64,000 nt of DNA, from the NCBI GenBank assembly GCA_038503035.1, contig JAVSML010019047.1, forward strand, positions 79,219-143,218. Direction: 5' to 3'. The notes under the pieces are model-generated. The model did no database searches. It saw only the letters and a list, made by a program, of their open reading frames with translations, and was not told the origin of the DNA. The position numbers and the translations under genes were made by a program. Source of the stretch: Crocodylus rhombifer. Lineage: Eukaryota > Chordata > Crocodylia > Crocodylidae. Every line of letters begins with the position of its first letter. The stretch's first letter is position 1. Below, in pieces: positions 49,056 through 60,061 of this stretch.

Positions 49056-49977
49056 GTAAGAAAATATTATTGTAAAATCATACGTTTCATCCCCCAACAA
49101 TCTGCTCCAGGACAGTGTCAATAGGAATGAGAGGGGGAACAATAGGACGATGGCATAAAACCATTTTAAATCCCATCTAGGAGCCAGGGGGACTCTGGGC
49201 AAAGATGTTCACAGTGGATGCATTCTTTGACCTGATGCTTTCTCTTTTTACCACTCACTTAGAAGAAAAGGAAAAGAGGTGGCTTGTAGGATTCCCCCCC
49301 CAGTGGGGGGAATCCTTAAAGGGGTGCAAAGCCAAAATAGCAGGGCACCTGCTCAAGAAGGGGTGTACCTGGAGTGCATCCCCAGCTGGTAGACCCCTCG
49401 TCAGGGACCACTAGCAGTTTGCACAATTTACAACAGTCTCTAGGCTGCTGTAACCTGTGCTGGAGCCGAGATGCGGAATCAATGACCTGTAATTTGGAGC
49501 TGATTGCAACAGAGAACCTGGCCCGGTTTCTTATCTTTCTTCAGCACTTAGCAGCTGAATGTCTAAAAGAGACCTTTTGAGGGTTTCAGGACAAACTTTA
49601 CCTTCAAATCTGTATTTTTCAATTTGGACAACCCTAAAAAAATATAAATTGAGCCAGCTAGCCAGCAAGCTTCGAAAACTGCAGACCTGAGTCCCAGGTT
49701 CTTTCTCTGAGTCCCACAAAAGTGTAAGACCTAGTATTTGGACCTGAGAAATCTCTCTCGTCATAACTAATGCATATAGTCCTTTGGAAAGTACCATTTA
49801 AATAAATATTTTTTTTCCAGTGAAGGTATTTCATCAGAGATTCTTAATGAGCTCTCTTTAGCAATTACTTCTTTAAACCCAAGATACGGTTACCAGTCAG
49901 CTACAGTTATATCTGTGGCTTTTTATGCAATATCAATTCACTGTAAATTCTTACAGCTGTCTAAATTTCCCTTTCAG

Positions 49978-50018
49978 TTTTGAACTCAAATCCAAGTACT
50001 TCAGAGGTGTTGGCAAAG
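49978..50018 (+). pseudogene. Tentative NLRP linker exon
   Basis: It has a polypyrimidine-AG acceptor (TTTCCCTTTCAG) and a donor AAAG|GTATGT. At 41 nt it joins the PYD exon in frame (1 + 41 = 42 nt) and gives ILNSNPSTSEVLAK with no stop. Short low-complexity linkers are normal between PYD and NACHT. The assignment rests on splice sites and phase only. Confidence 0.45.
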
Positions 50019-50334
50019 GTATGTAATACTTAGTACTGTGGTGTTTGGCTTATTCAGATGCTTCTCTGAAGCTTAAAAAGCAGAAACAGTTACGTTAACA
50101 AAAGTTTTGCAAAAGCCTTTCCAAATACCAGTATAAAACCCTAGGCTGTTGTAAAACACAGCTACCACCATAACATTATTTGCTGTGAAAGGCAGCATTG
50201 TTAAGAGGAATACTGTAACTGCACTTAAAGTGAAGGATGTTTTGATGGGCAGCAAATGGAATTAATTCCCAGGAGCTGTCCTTATGTTGCTCCTCATGGT
50301 ATTGTTACTACAGTCCAATTCTGTTTCCTTTAAG

Positions 50335-50416
50335 ACAAGACAAGATGAACAACATGAACTGCCTGAAATGATGAGAAAAATGACGCAAAGAGAGACAATC
50401 CAGTCTCTGTCATCTG
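50335..50416 (+). pseudogene. Second tentative NLRP linker exon
   Basis: After the acceptor TGTTTCCTTTAAG the frame reads TRQDEQHELPEMMRKMTQRE and stays open. Ending at TCTG|GTGCTC (82 nt) it leaves a single G that completes the Asp codon opening the FISNA-NACHT exon. The donor is weak, so either the exon is not real or the site has decayed. Confidence 0.3.
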
Positions 50417-52167
50417 GTGCTCTTGTAGACTCACTGTTAGGCTAGGTACAAACATTTGGGGAGGTTAGGGGAAGGTTAGATTATGTCAAAAATGGCCACC
50501 TGATCTAATTTAGTTTGCCCAGGTTTAGACCTTATGCTTAGATTGACCTAACATCCTTTTGAGTCAGAACTGAACCAATGTGCTGCCCTGGTGCTGGAGG
50601 TCTCCCTTCTCTCAGTGGTACCATCTCATGAATGAGGATGGTAACTGGAGTTACTCAACTGTCATCAGCAAAGTTCCTATGACACTGTTGTCCAAACCCA
50701 TGTGTTCAGACCAAGTTCTGGCATTTCAAGTTACACTTTCCACCTTAGTCGTTACATCAGTTTCAACTGAACATGGTATTCCCCTCCACTCCAGGTTGTA
50801 ACGTGTTGTAAAGTGTTGTGATGCATGGCCAAATACTTTCTAGGTGATACCCAAGAGGTGGCTAGGGGAATCAAGTGATCTTTACCCACATAACTAATTT
50901 CAGTGTAACTACTTATTTGAGCAAGGGTGACAGTAGCAAACATACAGTAAAATGATTTCAGGATTCTTTCTAAAGAAAGGTGCAGGATATGTTTCAGGTG
51001 CTATTACTGTTGTTAAAAAGGTTTTATTGTAAAATATTAGGCTGCTTGCAAATGTGAAAAAAGGGCTTTACTGGAGAAAGCAGCACTTTACTTTGACCCA
51101 GCTCTGCAGCATCTGTACAGATTGGGCACTTCAGTCAGTACTGCAGCAAGGAGGGTGGTGAGCGGGGCAACTACCCCGGGCACTGAAGTGAAGTGGGTGC
51201 TGCCCAGCCAGGTCAGGGTGCAGGACAGAGCTGTGAGTGACTCATTTGGGAGGCATGGAGGTAGAGGAAGGGCAGGTCCCACTGCTGCGTGCACTCCCAG
51301 CAAGCATGGGATGGAGGTGTGTGCGGCCCCAGACCTGTGCATGGAGCAAGGGCAGGCTGCCGCTGCAGGCTTTGCCCCGGGCACCAAACTTCGAAGCTTT
51401 GGCACTGATGTCAGCGGGACTTTTTGGCATTTCTAGCTAAAGCTGGTTCAAACAGACAAAAAAGCCTCACTAAAGTGCTTGGTCTTGATAGATGTTGGGC
51501 AAGCCAGGTCAAATTAAGGTGTTGCCTCTTCTGGGTACACACTGGCCTCAGCGCAGGAGCATGCCAAGTTTAAAGTAAAGCACCACTTTTTTTCACATCA
51601 GCAAGAAGCCTTAGTCTTTCTGAGCTTCTAGTTCAAAATTCTGTCTGGTGCCAATGATTCAGAATCCTAGGAAAGTTAAAGAGGATTTTAATTAAATTGT
51701 AGAGCAATGAGACATCAACAATCACATTGGCAAAAATCTGATTCTAAAAACAAGATATGCAAAGTTGATTATTGGAAACAGTCATGAAAAGGAAAGAAAA
51801 TGTGAAATGTCAAGTGGAACTCTGTACCCCTATCACACAGGCATTCTTTCCTAGCCATGGCTTCATTTATTATATAATGGAGTTGTTCAGCATTATAATT
51901 GACCCATTGCACCCTACAGAGGGCTATATTTCAGCTGTAGGTAAAGCAATTCCTAGTCTTTACACACAAATGAGTAATTTCAGGAAGAGATGCAGAACTA
52001 AGGTCACAGTTAAATCAGTAATATTATCCCTTTAAAATGAAGAGGATCATATATATTTAAGGTATTATTATTTTATAGTTTTATTTTAAAATGTTAATGA
52101 GAAAAATAGCCTTCATTCTGAACTTTTAATGGTGCAGCATTTCTAACGTTTCATGTCATTGTTTTAG
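50417..52167. other. Intron before the NACHT exon
   Basis: About 51080-51420 is GC-rich and looks like a transposon interior ('GGGGCAACTACCCCGGGCAC'). The flanks near 50437 (TTAGGCTAGGTACAAAC) and 51530-51555 (GGGTACACACTGGCCTC) might be its inverted ends, but the match is poor. The rest is unrecognised. Confidence 0.35.
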
Positions 52168-53904
52168 ATTACAGAGTGCAGTATAGACAACATATACAGA
52201 GACAGTACCAGATAATAAGAGATAGGAACACACATCTTGGTTAAAGTGTGCCTCTAAACAACAGATACACACAGCTGGTAATTGTAAATGAACATCATCA
52301 TGAAAAGGAAAGAGAACATGAAATAATGGCCATGGGACGGAGATACACAGAAATCATGAGCGAACAAGCTGTTTCTTGAGTTACCATAGACACACTTTTT
52401 AAACTTGATAAAGATGGAAAAACACCAGAAATACTTATGTTGGTGGGAGCTGCAGGAATTGGAAAAACAATGACATCAAGAAAGAACATGTTGGATTGGG
52501 CAGCTGGAAAGCTTTATGAGGAACAGTTTGATTTTGCTTACTACATCAGTTGTAGAGAAATGAACCTTCTTACTCAGGAGACAAGTGTGGTTAACATGAT
52601 TTTGAAATGTTGTCCTAATAATAAGGCACCAACCAAGCACATTCTGTTACATCCAGAAAAGCTCCTCTTCATAATTGATAGTTTTGATGAACTGAGATTT
52701 TCCTTCGATCAGCCAGAAAGTGATCTCTGCTTTGACCCCTGGGAAAAGAAGCCATTAGAAGTCCTGCTGAGTAGTTTATTTAGAAGAACAGTTCTCCCTG
52801 AATGCTACTTGATAATCACCACCAGACCAACTGGCTTGGGGAAACTCAGGCAGTATTTGGCATGTTCATGTTGTGCAGAAATGCTGGGATTCTCTGATGG
52901 GGACAGAGAGGACTATTTCCACAATTCTTTAGGGATGAAAGGCAAGCTTCAAAAGCCTTCAACTTTGTCAGTGAAAATGAAATTCTCTTCACCATGTGCT
53001 TCATCCCTATCGTGAGTTAGATCATTTGCGCGGTTCTGAAACAACAGATGGAAAGGGGTGAAGATGCTGTACAAACTTCGAAGACAGTCACTGGAGTATA
53101 TATGTTATATCTTTTCAGTTTAATAAAATCTCCTGGCAGAAATTCAGTGATACAGAGGCAAGCCCACCTGAGGAGACTTTGCTCCCTGGCTGCAGATGGC
53201 ATCTGAGACCAGAAGATACTCTTTGGGGAAAAAGAAGTCAAGAAGTATGGCTTAGACCAAACAGACTCTCTCCCCCTCTTTCTCAATGAGAACATTTTTC
53301 AGAAGGACCTTGATTGTGCAAAGGCCTATAGCTTCATTCACTTAAGTTTCCAAGAGTTTTTTGCTGCTTTATCCTATATATTGGAGAAGGATGGGGAGGA
53401 GGGACATAATGAAAGATTCAGTGACTCCTAAAAGAGAAGTGAAAACTTTGCTGGACTAGTATGGGAAATTCAGAAATTATTTAATGTTAACAATGAGATT
53501 CTTGTTTGGTTTGCTAAATGAAAACAAATTGAAAGACAGAGGAAAAACTTGACTGTCAAATATCATCTAAAATTAAGTCAAACTTAGTGATGAGGTTTAC
53601 ATCATCTTTTCCCACAACAAATGGATAAATCGAAAATCTTGAGGCATTTTACTGTTTGTATGAGATCCAGGAAGAGCAATTTGTGAAAAATGCACTGAAA
53701 CATTTCACTAAATTAGAGATACGGAGGAAAAAACTTACATGGATCAAATAGTTGTTTCATTCTGTGTAAAAAATTGCCTGCATTTAGAGTCTCTTCTTCT
53801 ACGTAGCTGTGAATTTGTATTTGAAACCCTTTGGTGGGTGGAGGAGGAAGTGGAAGAAGAAGAAGAAAAAGAAGAATTGCAAATCCACCAAAGTGATTAT
53901 GTCA
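52168..53904 (+). pseudogene. FISNA-NACHT exon with stops and frameshifts
   Basis: Acceptor GTTTTAG|AT; strong donor GTAAGT at 53905. The FISNA part (about 52170-52400) holds stops TAA at 52242 and TGA at 52377. The nucleotide-binding part is open from 52380 to about 52925: Walker [12 protein letters not shown] (52446-52478), Walker [12 protein letters not shown] (52662-52694), and sensor-like [16 protein letters not shown] (about 52806). A frameshift near 52925-52933 then ends the frame at 53013-53015. In the shifted frame recognisable winged-helix text continues ([20 protein letters not shown], about 53330-53390) with TAG at 53018 and TGA at 53204. At least two more frameshifts and stops follow before an acidic Glu-rich tract at about 53843-53880. 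An NLRP3/6/12-type NACHT, beyond function. Confidence 0.9.
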
Positions 53905-55853
53905 GTAAGTATTACCTGAGCTCTGAAATCTGCAACTTTTCTTTTCTTTTTTCTTTGCTCAGAGTATAAAATTATGTACTTTTCTTCAGTAAAGATAGAG
54001 GCAAAAAAGGTCTTCACTTTTTATAGGTTCAGACAACACAAAATTCCCCTGTGAGTGCTAAAAAAAAAAAATCCACGTCTGTGATGTCAAAGGCTGTCAC
54101 CTACTTGTAAAGCTTTATGTAGCCAAGTTACATAAAGAAAGAAAGCCCCATGGGTGAGGACAGGTTATACCTAACAAAACAAAAATACTAAGGCTGTCCT
54201 TGGCATTGGGTATGGGAGAAGAGGGTTTTTTTATGCTTAAATGTCATGTACTGATGAAAAGGAGGGTGAAACAAGTTACTTATTTTGTTTGTGTTATCTG
54301 GTATTGGTTTCACTTTGGGTTCAGTTTGACTGGATTTCCACAGCAGAGAATTTGAATTTTCTTGCCAGAAAGGGCCTTAACTAGAATGGTCTCGGCTAAG
54401 ACATGACCATTTTCACCCAACCTACCAAGAACAACTTCTGTTATCTAAACAGTGTCTGTGGGAAAGAAAAGAGGTAGATCTGATTGGAATGAAGTACAAG
54501 GCTTCTGAAAGTGAGAGAGACACAGCAAATGAAAGAGAAGGAACAAAAGGATGGATCTGGGTGTATGAGACTGAAAACAGGATAGTGTAGCAGTTGGCCA
54601 AGCTCAAGAGAGCTAAAAAAGACTGTTTGGAAGAAAAGCCAAAGATAGAATCTAAAGGTTTCCCTAAAGGACCTTGTTCAGCTGAAGCCCCACACTGCTG
54701 TTAGGGGAAATCCTGCTTCCCCTTATCTCAGAGAAAGGGATCTCTGTACTTCAGTTGAGGGTTTCCATCAACTTCTGTCAGTCAAAGACCAAACCCAGAA
54801 CACAGTATTGTGTGTCTATTACCCAGGGCCAGTTGTGTGGAGGTAAAACAAATCAAGCCAGACTTGAGACTAAAGACCTTGCTCTGTCTTACCAGGTGTG
54901 GATACAGCTGGGGAATGATGCAGCATTGCCCCATCCTAGCTAGAGTAACAGTAGACTTCTCACCTTAATGTCTAGCTGAGGTGCACAGATTTCAGATCAT
55001 CCCTTTTACTGCTACAATCTGAATAGCGGGGAAAATAGTTCCTAAATAATGTTAAGGTTTTAAAGTCTTGTTTGAGTAATGCATTAAATGCTTTTTCCCC
55101 CTAAATTGAATCTGTTGTTGAAATGTGAAATACTCTACTACCTAAATATTGGTTGTTTTGATAATGCCAGGTGTGAAATATAGACCTGCATAGTGTCATG
55201 ATGTGACCTCCATTTTATAGGTGACAACAGAATTGGAGTTTGCCATGTGCCTTGTCTTGGGCTATATTGAATTAGATGTTCACTGTGGGAAGTCAGCTTT
55301 CTGACAGAACTCTTTAAAAGTTTGAGATTGTCTCCTGTATCATTGGGTACCCAACTTAAACACATTCACAAAGGGAAGGACCTAGGCAAAATAACACTGA
55401 ATGTTCCTGTGCTTAAAAGTTAGGCTTTCAAGAGTCAAAGTCACAATATCAAGTCTTTATCTTTGTGGGCAAATTAATGTCAACACTCTTGGTTAAAGGA
55501 GCATTGTAAAATCTACTGTCTTCAGAAATGATAAAGTTATTGACCAAGACTAAAGGAGATAAGCACTGAAGGCATTAACACTAGCGTTGGGCTTAGATGT
55601 GCACTTGAACACTCAAGGCACTGTGGTGCTACACGTTTTAACAGTGAATAGATTCTGTTTAGATCAACCTCTTATTTCATTTTATGTATCTTTTAGCACT
55701 AGATAGATTTTTGTTTCAGAGTACTTATACTGGATTGTAGTATATATACGTGTGTACAAGTATATTGTACCAGATAGTATGGAAATGCTTGTAGAAGTAG
55801 AATGAAAATGTCTCTGGGGAATATAATCAAATATGTCTATGCTGTTTTTTCAG
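53905..55853. other. Intron between NACHT and LRR exons
   Basis: No repeat or exon is recognised beyond short A runs (54060) and the acidic-codon tract just upstream. Missing LRR exons were looked for and not seen. Confidence 0.4.
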
Positions 55854-55931
55854 TGAACAGTGGAAGCATTCATCTATTTACCTGCTCTGTCAAGCACTGA
55901 AGGACCCAAACTATAAATTAAAGGAGCTCCA
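55854..55931 (+). pseudogene. Half-length LRR exon
   Basis: After the acceptor GCTGTTTTTTCAG, 78 nt encode the second half of an NLRP-type LRR (LLCQALKDPNYKLKELQ), with donor CCA|GTAAGA. Normal exons of this class are 171 nt, so about 93 nt of the 5' part is missing. The phase (1 nt in, 2 nt out) is still correct. Confidence 0.75.
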
Positions 55932-56064
55932 GTAAGAACTTTTTCCCCTTTAAAATCACTGAACTATAGCTTTTTTTCCTAGAAATTGTACAGTTGTGTA
56001 GTTATATTTACTGTGGCTGGTTCTAACAGTTACATGACATGGTCTTACCTCTTAGGGGCATTTG

Positions 56065-56500
56065 TAGGGGTCTACCTAAATTTTGGGGGGACTTACCAAT
56101 TTTCACAGGTTGATTGTGGTGTAAAGTTCTAATTCTGTGGCTATTTCATGGTGGCCCCACCCCCGAGGGCTGATTGCTGGAGAGGCCTGGGGTTGTGGGG
56201 GGAGGGAAGAGGAATGAAGGACTGGCTGCCATTTTGATTGCTGGCTGCCTTTCTTGCAACCCCATCCCCCAGCACTGATTAACTGAGAGGGGGGCAGAGG
56301 GGGACAGGGGGACAGATGCCATATTGTCTGCTTCCCTTTGTGCTACCCTGCCTGCTGGTGCCGCCTTTTCCTGACAGCAAGGACCCAAGGTTAAGTTGTT
56401 TTGTTGCTGTTGATTTTGAAGATTTTCTGGATTTCATGGACAATCCTAGATTTTGCTATTTCTGCAAAATCCACAAAACTGCAAATGAAGTGGGTCCCTA
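56065..56500. mobile_element. hAT-type repeat between two LRR exons
   Basis: The ends TAGGGGTCTACCT and AAGTGGGTCCCTA are inverted copies (9-10 of 13). The interior contains the pattern 'TTGATTGTGGTGTAAAGTTCTAATTCTGTGGCTATTTCATGG', which I recognise as a reptilian repeat. Flanking 8-mers GGCATTTG and GGCTTGTA match only partly. It is 436 bp, non-coding and GC-rich in the middle. Confidence 0.55.
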
Positions 56501-56519
56501 GGCTTGTATTAATTTTCAG

Positions 56520-56600
56520 TCAAGCTTGGGGGAGGGATGTAGGAGTACAGTTGCTATGTGAGGGATTGCAGTATCCAAATTGCAAATTACAGAAACTGGG
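56520..56600 (+). pseudogene. Half-length LRR exon, weak donor
   Basis: After the acceptor ATTAATTTTCAG, 81 nt encode [20 protein letters not shown], again only the second part of the LRR pair. The donor position reads GGG|GTCAGT, which is weak beside the TG|GTAGGA and CA|GTAAGT of its neighbours. A hAT-type element ends 19 bp upstream (at 56500), so insertion or recombination may have removed the 5' half. Confidence 0.7.
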
Positions 56601-56983
56601 GTCAGTATCATTTTGTCCTTTTGCATACTTATCAGGGTCCTCTGTGCAAATCAGTGAGCAAGATGTGCAGCTGGTACCTGAGGTGCACCTAAATCTCTTG
56701 CCACCTATAATTCCTTACTGGTTAATGGTGGAGGTTTAAGGTTTAAAAATGTCTAGGCAAGTCTCTCTGTTCTTGAGGGCATCAAGCATAAGTTGGATGC
56801 AGGGAGGAAGTGGCACCCAATATTGTTTCTCATTGGCATTGGCTTGGACTTAGAACATAGTGCAAGGCAAGACTTCTCAATGCTGAATCCTCGGGCAGAG
56901 AGGCTGGCAGTGAAGTGGGGAGGGCTGCATATCAGAACAGCTGCCATGAACTCTGTGCATACTATGATAATTCTTCTTGGCAG

Positions 56984-57154
56984 GTTGTGGGGTTGCCATC
57001 TCACTGACACCTGTTGTGGGCATCTTGCTGCTGCTCTTAGAACCAGTCAGAGCCTGACAGAGCTGCGATTGCATGATAATGACCTGGGAGATACTGGAGA
57101 ACAGCAGCTGTGTTCGGCACTGAATCACCCAAACTGCAAGTTACAGAAACTGTG
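56984..57154 (+). pseudogene. LRR exon, intact 171 nt
   Basis: Exactly 171 nt, the unit size of NLRP LRR exons, with acceptor CTTGGCAG and donor TG|GTAGGA. It translates without stops to one LRR pair: LTDTCCGHLAAALRTSQSLT, then LHDNDLGDTGEQQLCSAL and NHPNCKLQKLW. It follows the ribonuclease-inhibitor-type consensus. It belongs to a dead gene, but the exon itself has no lesion. Confidence 0.85.
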
Positions 57155-59890
57155 GTAGGAAATAGTTGGCTTCTTCTGTGTAGTCACCCTAATCCTATCT
57201 GGAAAGCACTGGACAGGGTTATGTGCCTGGTACCCAATGTCTGCTTCCCCTACAACATGGAGAATCTAAGAGTCAGTTTCTTACAACATGTACGCAGCTT
57301 GGGGCCTTTGGAAAATGAGTAAAAGAGGTCCCAACCAAGAGTACTGGCTCCTCATTAATGAGTACTTGATGGGGCCAAGTTCAGGCTGGACAAGGTGCGG
57401 GGAAAGGGGAGAAGCAGTGTGGTCTAGTGGCTAGGATGCTGGTATGTCATTCAGGGGATTTAGTCCAGTGACCCTGGACTGGTCACTCATTTTCAAGGGG
57501 GCTTTTGATGCTGCATAACAGCATGCCACATTCCTGGAGGGGCAAGCTTAGTCACTGAGATAATGTGCCTAAATATACTGCTGTAAAAGGGGCCCTTTTC
57601 TGGGATTCATTGGGAATCCCTTTATGGTCCAAGCATTTTAAATCCCATCTCCAGCCTTTGTTAGTGTGTCTGGGCCTTATTACACTGAGCTGCCCAAATG
57701 TTGATTGGTGTTAGTGCTACCTTGGGTTTGGAGCAGTTGCATATTCAGGCCAACAGGGCCCTGAAAGGTAAGAATCCTCCCCACTCCCATTCTGGGCTTC
57801 CCCCTGCTTGCAGGGGCTCATCCCTAGTGCCAGACCACTGCTCTTCTCTGGCCTAAATCTAGCCCAGAGAGCAGCAGCAGTAGCAGTGGGAGCTAGGCAG
57901 GTTGGTCAACCCTTCCCTGTATAACCCAGGTGGTACTCCAAGAGGTACCCCCTCTCCAACTGAAGGGATCAAAACAGGTGCACAGGCACTGTGGGAGGTG
58001 TATGGACTCTTCCCCCTGTAGAGCAGAGCCAGACCACCAATGGGGACTTAACCATATGCCTTTTATGGAGGGAACAATACTGGGAACTTAACAGGCATAA
58101 GTCAGAGGGTATAGTGGACACTACAGTGCCCCAAGGGGGCAGGATTCAACAAAGGTTCTAACACTTACAATCATGGACAAAAAAACAGGGTTAACAAGCT
58201 ATAAAACACAAACAGCAGAACAAACAATATGGGTTGGTGAAATATAAAAAGGCACAAAATATCAAGGGAAATATAGGGCCTTAGTACCTGGAGGGGGAGA
58301 AAGACATAGTGGGCCCTTTCTACTGCAAGAAGATTTGCTTTTTGTTAGCCTACTCACCCCATGTCACTTCAGGTAGGGCTTGAACTCACATCTCCCACAT
58401 GGTGGGCAGGAATGTTGCCACACAGCCACCACTGGCAGCGTTGCTCTAGCTTGCCAGGGGTCTTGACCTTCCCAGAGCTACAACCTCACATCAAGCTGCC
58501 TGGCCTTTGATTGGAGGACTTGGGAGCAGAGCTGGGAACCTCTCAGGTTGCTGCTCAGATCCTTGCTGGAGCTGGGGAACCTCTCCTGCTGGCTGCAGCC
58601 TCTCCTCAGGGATCCTGGAGCCCAGTGGGGAGCCTCTCCTGCCAGCCACATGCCTGCATGCTGAGGGTCCCACTCCTTCAGGCTGCTGGCTCAGCTCTAT
58701 GAAATTCCTTCCTTGCTGTCCCCCACTGGTCTCTCCTGAGCCAACCTGCACTGCCCCTTTTATCCCCCTCCAGGTGACCCAAGGGGCCAATCAGGGGACA
58801 CAGGGGAGGGGAGGGGTGAGTCTCTGGGGCCTGATTGGTGCAGAAAGGGAATCCCAAGTCCTCCAATCATCTTTTACCCCTTTGAAACCCCTGGGCTAGG
58901 TCACTGCCAGTTAGCCAATCACACCTGCTTGCTCTCCCAAGGCAGACAGGGCAAGCAGCCACAAGTCAGCAGGGGAGAGAGGAAGGGCAGGAGGGCAGTG
59001 AGCAGAGACCTGGGGTGCTGGGGAGGGCTGGGGGGTATAGGTCCAACCTGGGCTAGTAAATGGGGGCAGGTAGGGTGTTTACACTAAGGTAGCTTAAAGT
59101 GGCTACATCTAAGTGTAACATGAGCTGGGTAACAGATTAGAGATAACCCTGCCATGGAGTGGCATAGCTTTGAGCCACCTAATGAATACTTAAAATTAGT
59201 TTCAGGCAGACAATTAGTTGATGTGCAGACAATACAGGGGTTAAGAGCTCCAGGAGCTCTTAAATCACAGCCCAAAATTACTGTGTAATAGGTCCTTTGA
59301 AACATGGAAGAGAGGAAATCCTCTCTCACACAGCCAGGAAATCTCTGCTGAGGGCAGAGCCCCTAGTTGTATTAAGCTTCCAGGCTCTGGAGATGGCATC
59401 CTGTCATCAGCATTGTATGTAGCTACGCATTCAACTGTAAGAAAAATCCCACAGTTTTTCGTACTGTTTGGAAGGGGTTAGATTGCCACATGCCTGGTCA
59501 TGGTTGTAGGCACTGGGGAATGCCAGGGGAATGAAGTTGTGCCGAATCATTAGTTTTTATTTGCTGATTCAAAGAAGAATAAGATTGCCAACAATGGAAA
59601 AGGCTTTATAGGTTTTCTTATCATGTATTGCTGTGATTGTCTAGCCTGTTCCACCCTCCCAACACTCTGCTTCCCTCTATTCAGCCCCTCTGACCATTAC
59701 CATAAGAAACATGCAGAGTTTGATATGATGGAGTGCTTGGAAAGGAATCAACACAGGGATTATAGTCCATAGCCTCCTTTCTGAACAAACAAGCTCTTCC
59801 TAAACAGGTTCCTTCATCAGTGAGGATCACAGCAGACAGGTAGGAAGCAAACAGTCATTTTTCTATCTTTCTGTGTCTTATCTCTACTAG
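57155..59890. other. Long intron between the last two LRR exons
   Basis: A tRNA-derived or MIR-like SINE relic lies at about 57420-57510 ('CAGTGTGGTCTAGTGGCTAGGATGCTGG' followed by a B-box-like segment). A possibly related antisense fragment lies at about 58370-58460. About 58500-58900 has GC-rich repeated 'GGGGAACCTCTCCTGCTGGC' type motifs. No additional LRR exon was recognised, although normal NLRP genes have more. Confidence 0.5.
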
Positions 59891-60061
59891 GTTGGAGCAT
59901 TGTAGTCTCACAGCTGGTTGCTGCAGGGAGCTCTTCTCTGTGATCAGAACCAGCCAGACCCTGACAGAGCTGGGGTTGGGGAGGAATGATTTTCATGATT
60001 CAGGAGTGCAGCTGCTGTGTGAGGGGCTGAAACATCCCAGCTGAAAATTGCAGAAAATACA
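59891..60061 (+). pseudogene. LRR exon, 171 nt with one stop
   Basis: Acceptor TCTACTAG, donor CA|GTAAGT, exactly 171 nt. It encodes [20 protein letters not shown], then [20 protein letters not shown] and EGLKHPS, then TGA at 60042-60044 where the family has Cys (TGC to TGA), then KLQKIQ. A single point lesion in an otherwise perfect LRR exon. Confidence 0.85.

Larger units (their letters stand above)
48773..60061 (+). pseudogene. NLRP6-like: NLRP-family inflammasome sensor gene, decayed (NLRP6-position)
   Basis: NLRP proteins are cytosolic sensors: an N-terminal PYRIN domain recruits ASC, NACHT binds ATP and oligomerises, and LRRs regulate. Recognisable exons in order are 48773-49055 (PYD), 49978-50018 and 50335-50416 (tentative linkers), 52168-53904 (FISNA-NACHT), then LRR exons 55854-55931, 56520-56600, 56984-57154 and 59891-60061. 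The order, exon sizes (NACHT exon about 1.7 kb, LRR exons of 171 nt) and splice sites are typical. The NACHT exon has stops at 52242, 52377, 53018, 53204 and beyond plus several frameshifts, and the last LRR exon has a stop at 60042. In mammals NLRP6 lies downstream of PSMD13 on the same strand, so position favours NLRP6; an NLRP3/12-like paralogue is the alternative. No terminal exon was found in the window. Confidence 0.85.

Noticed and set aside
53843..53880. GAA microsatellite in the NACHT exon
   Set aside because: It encodes a Glu-rich tract at the place where NLRP3-type proteins also have one, so it is at least partly ancestral coding sequence.
57420..57510. tRNA gene
   Set aside because: Box-like motifs are present but no cloverleaf can be drawn; it fits a tRNA-derived SINE relic better.
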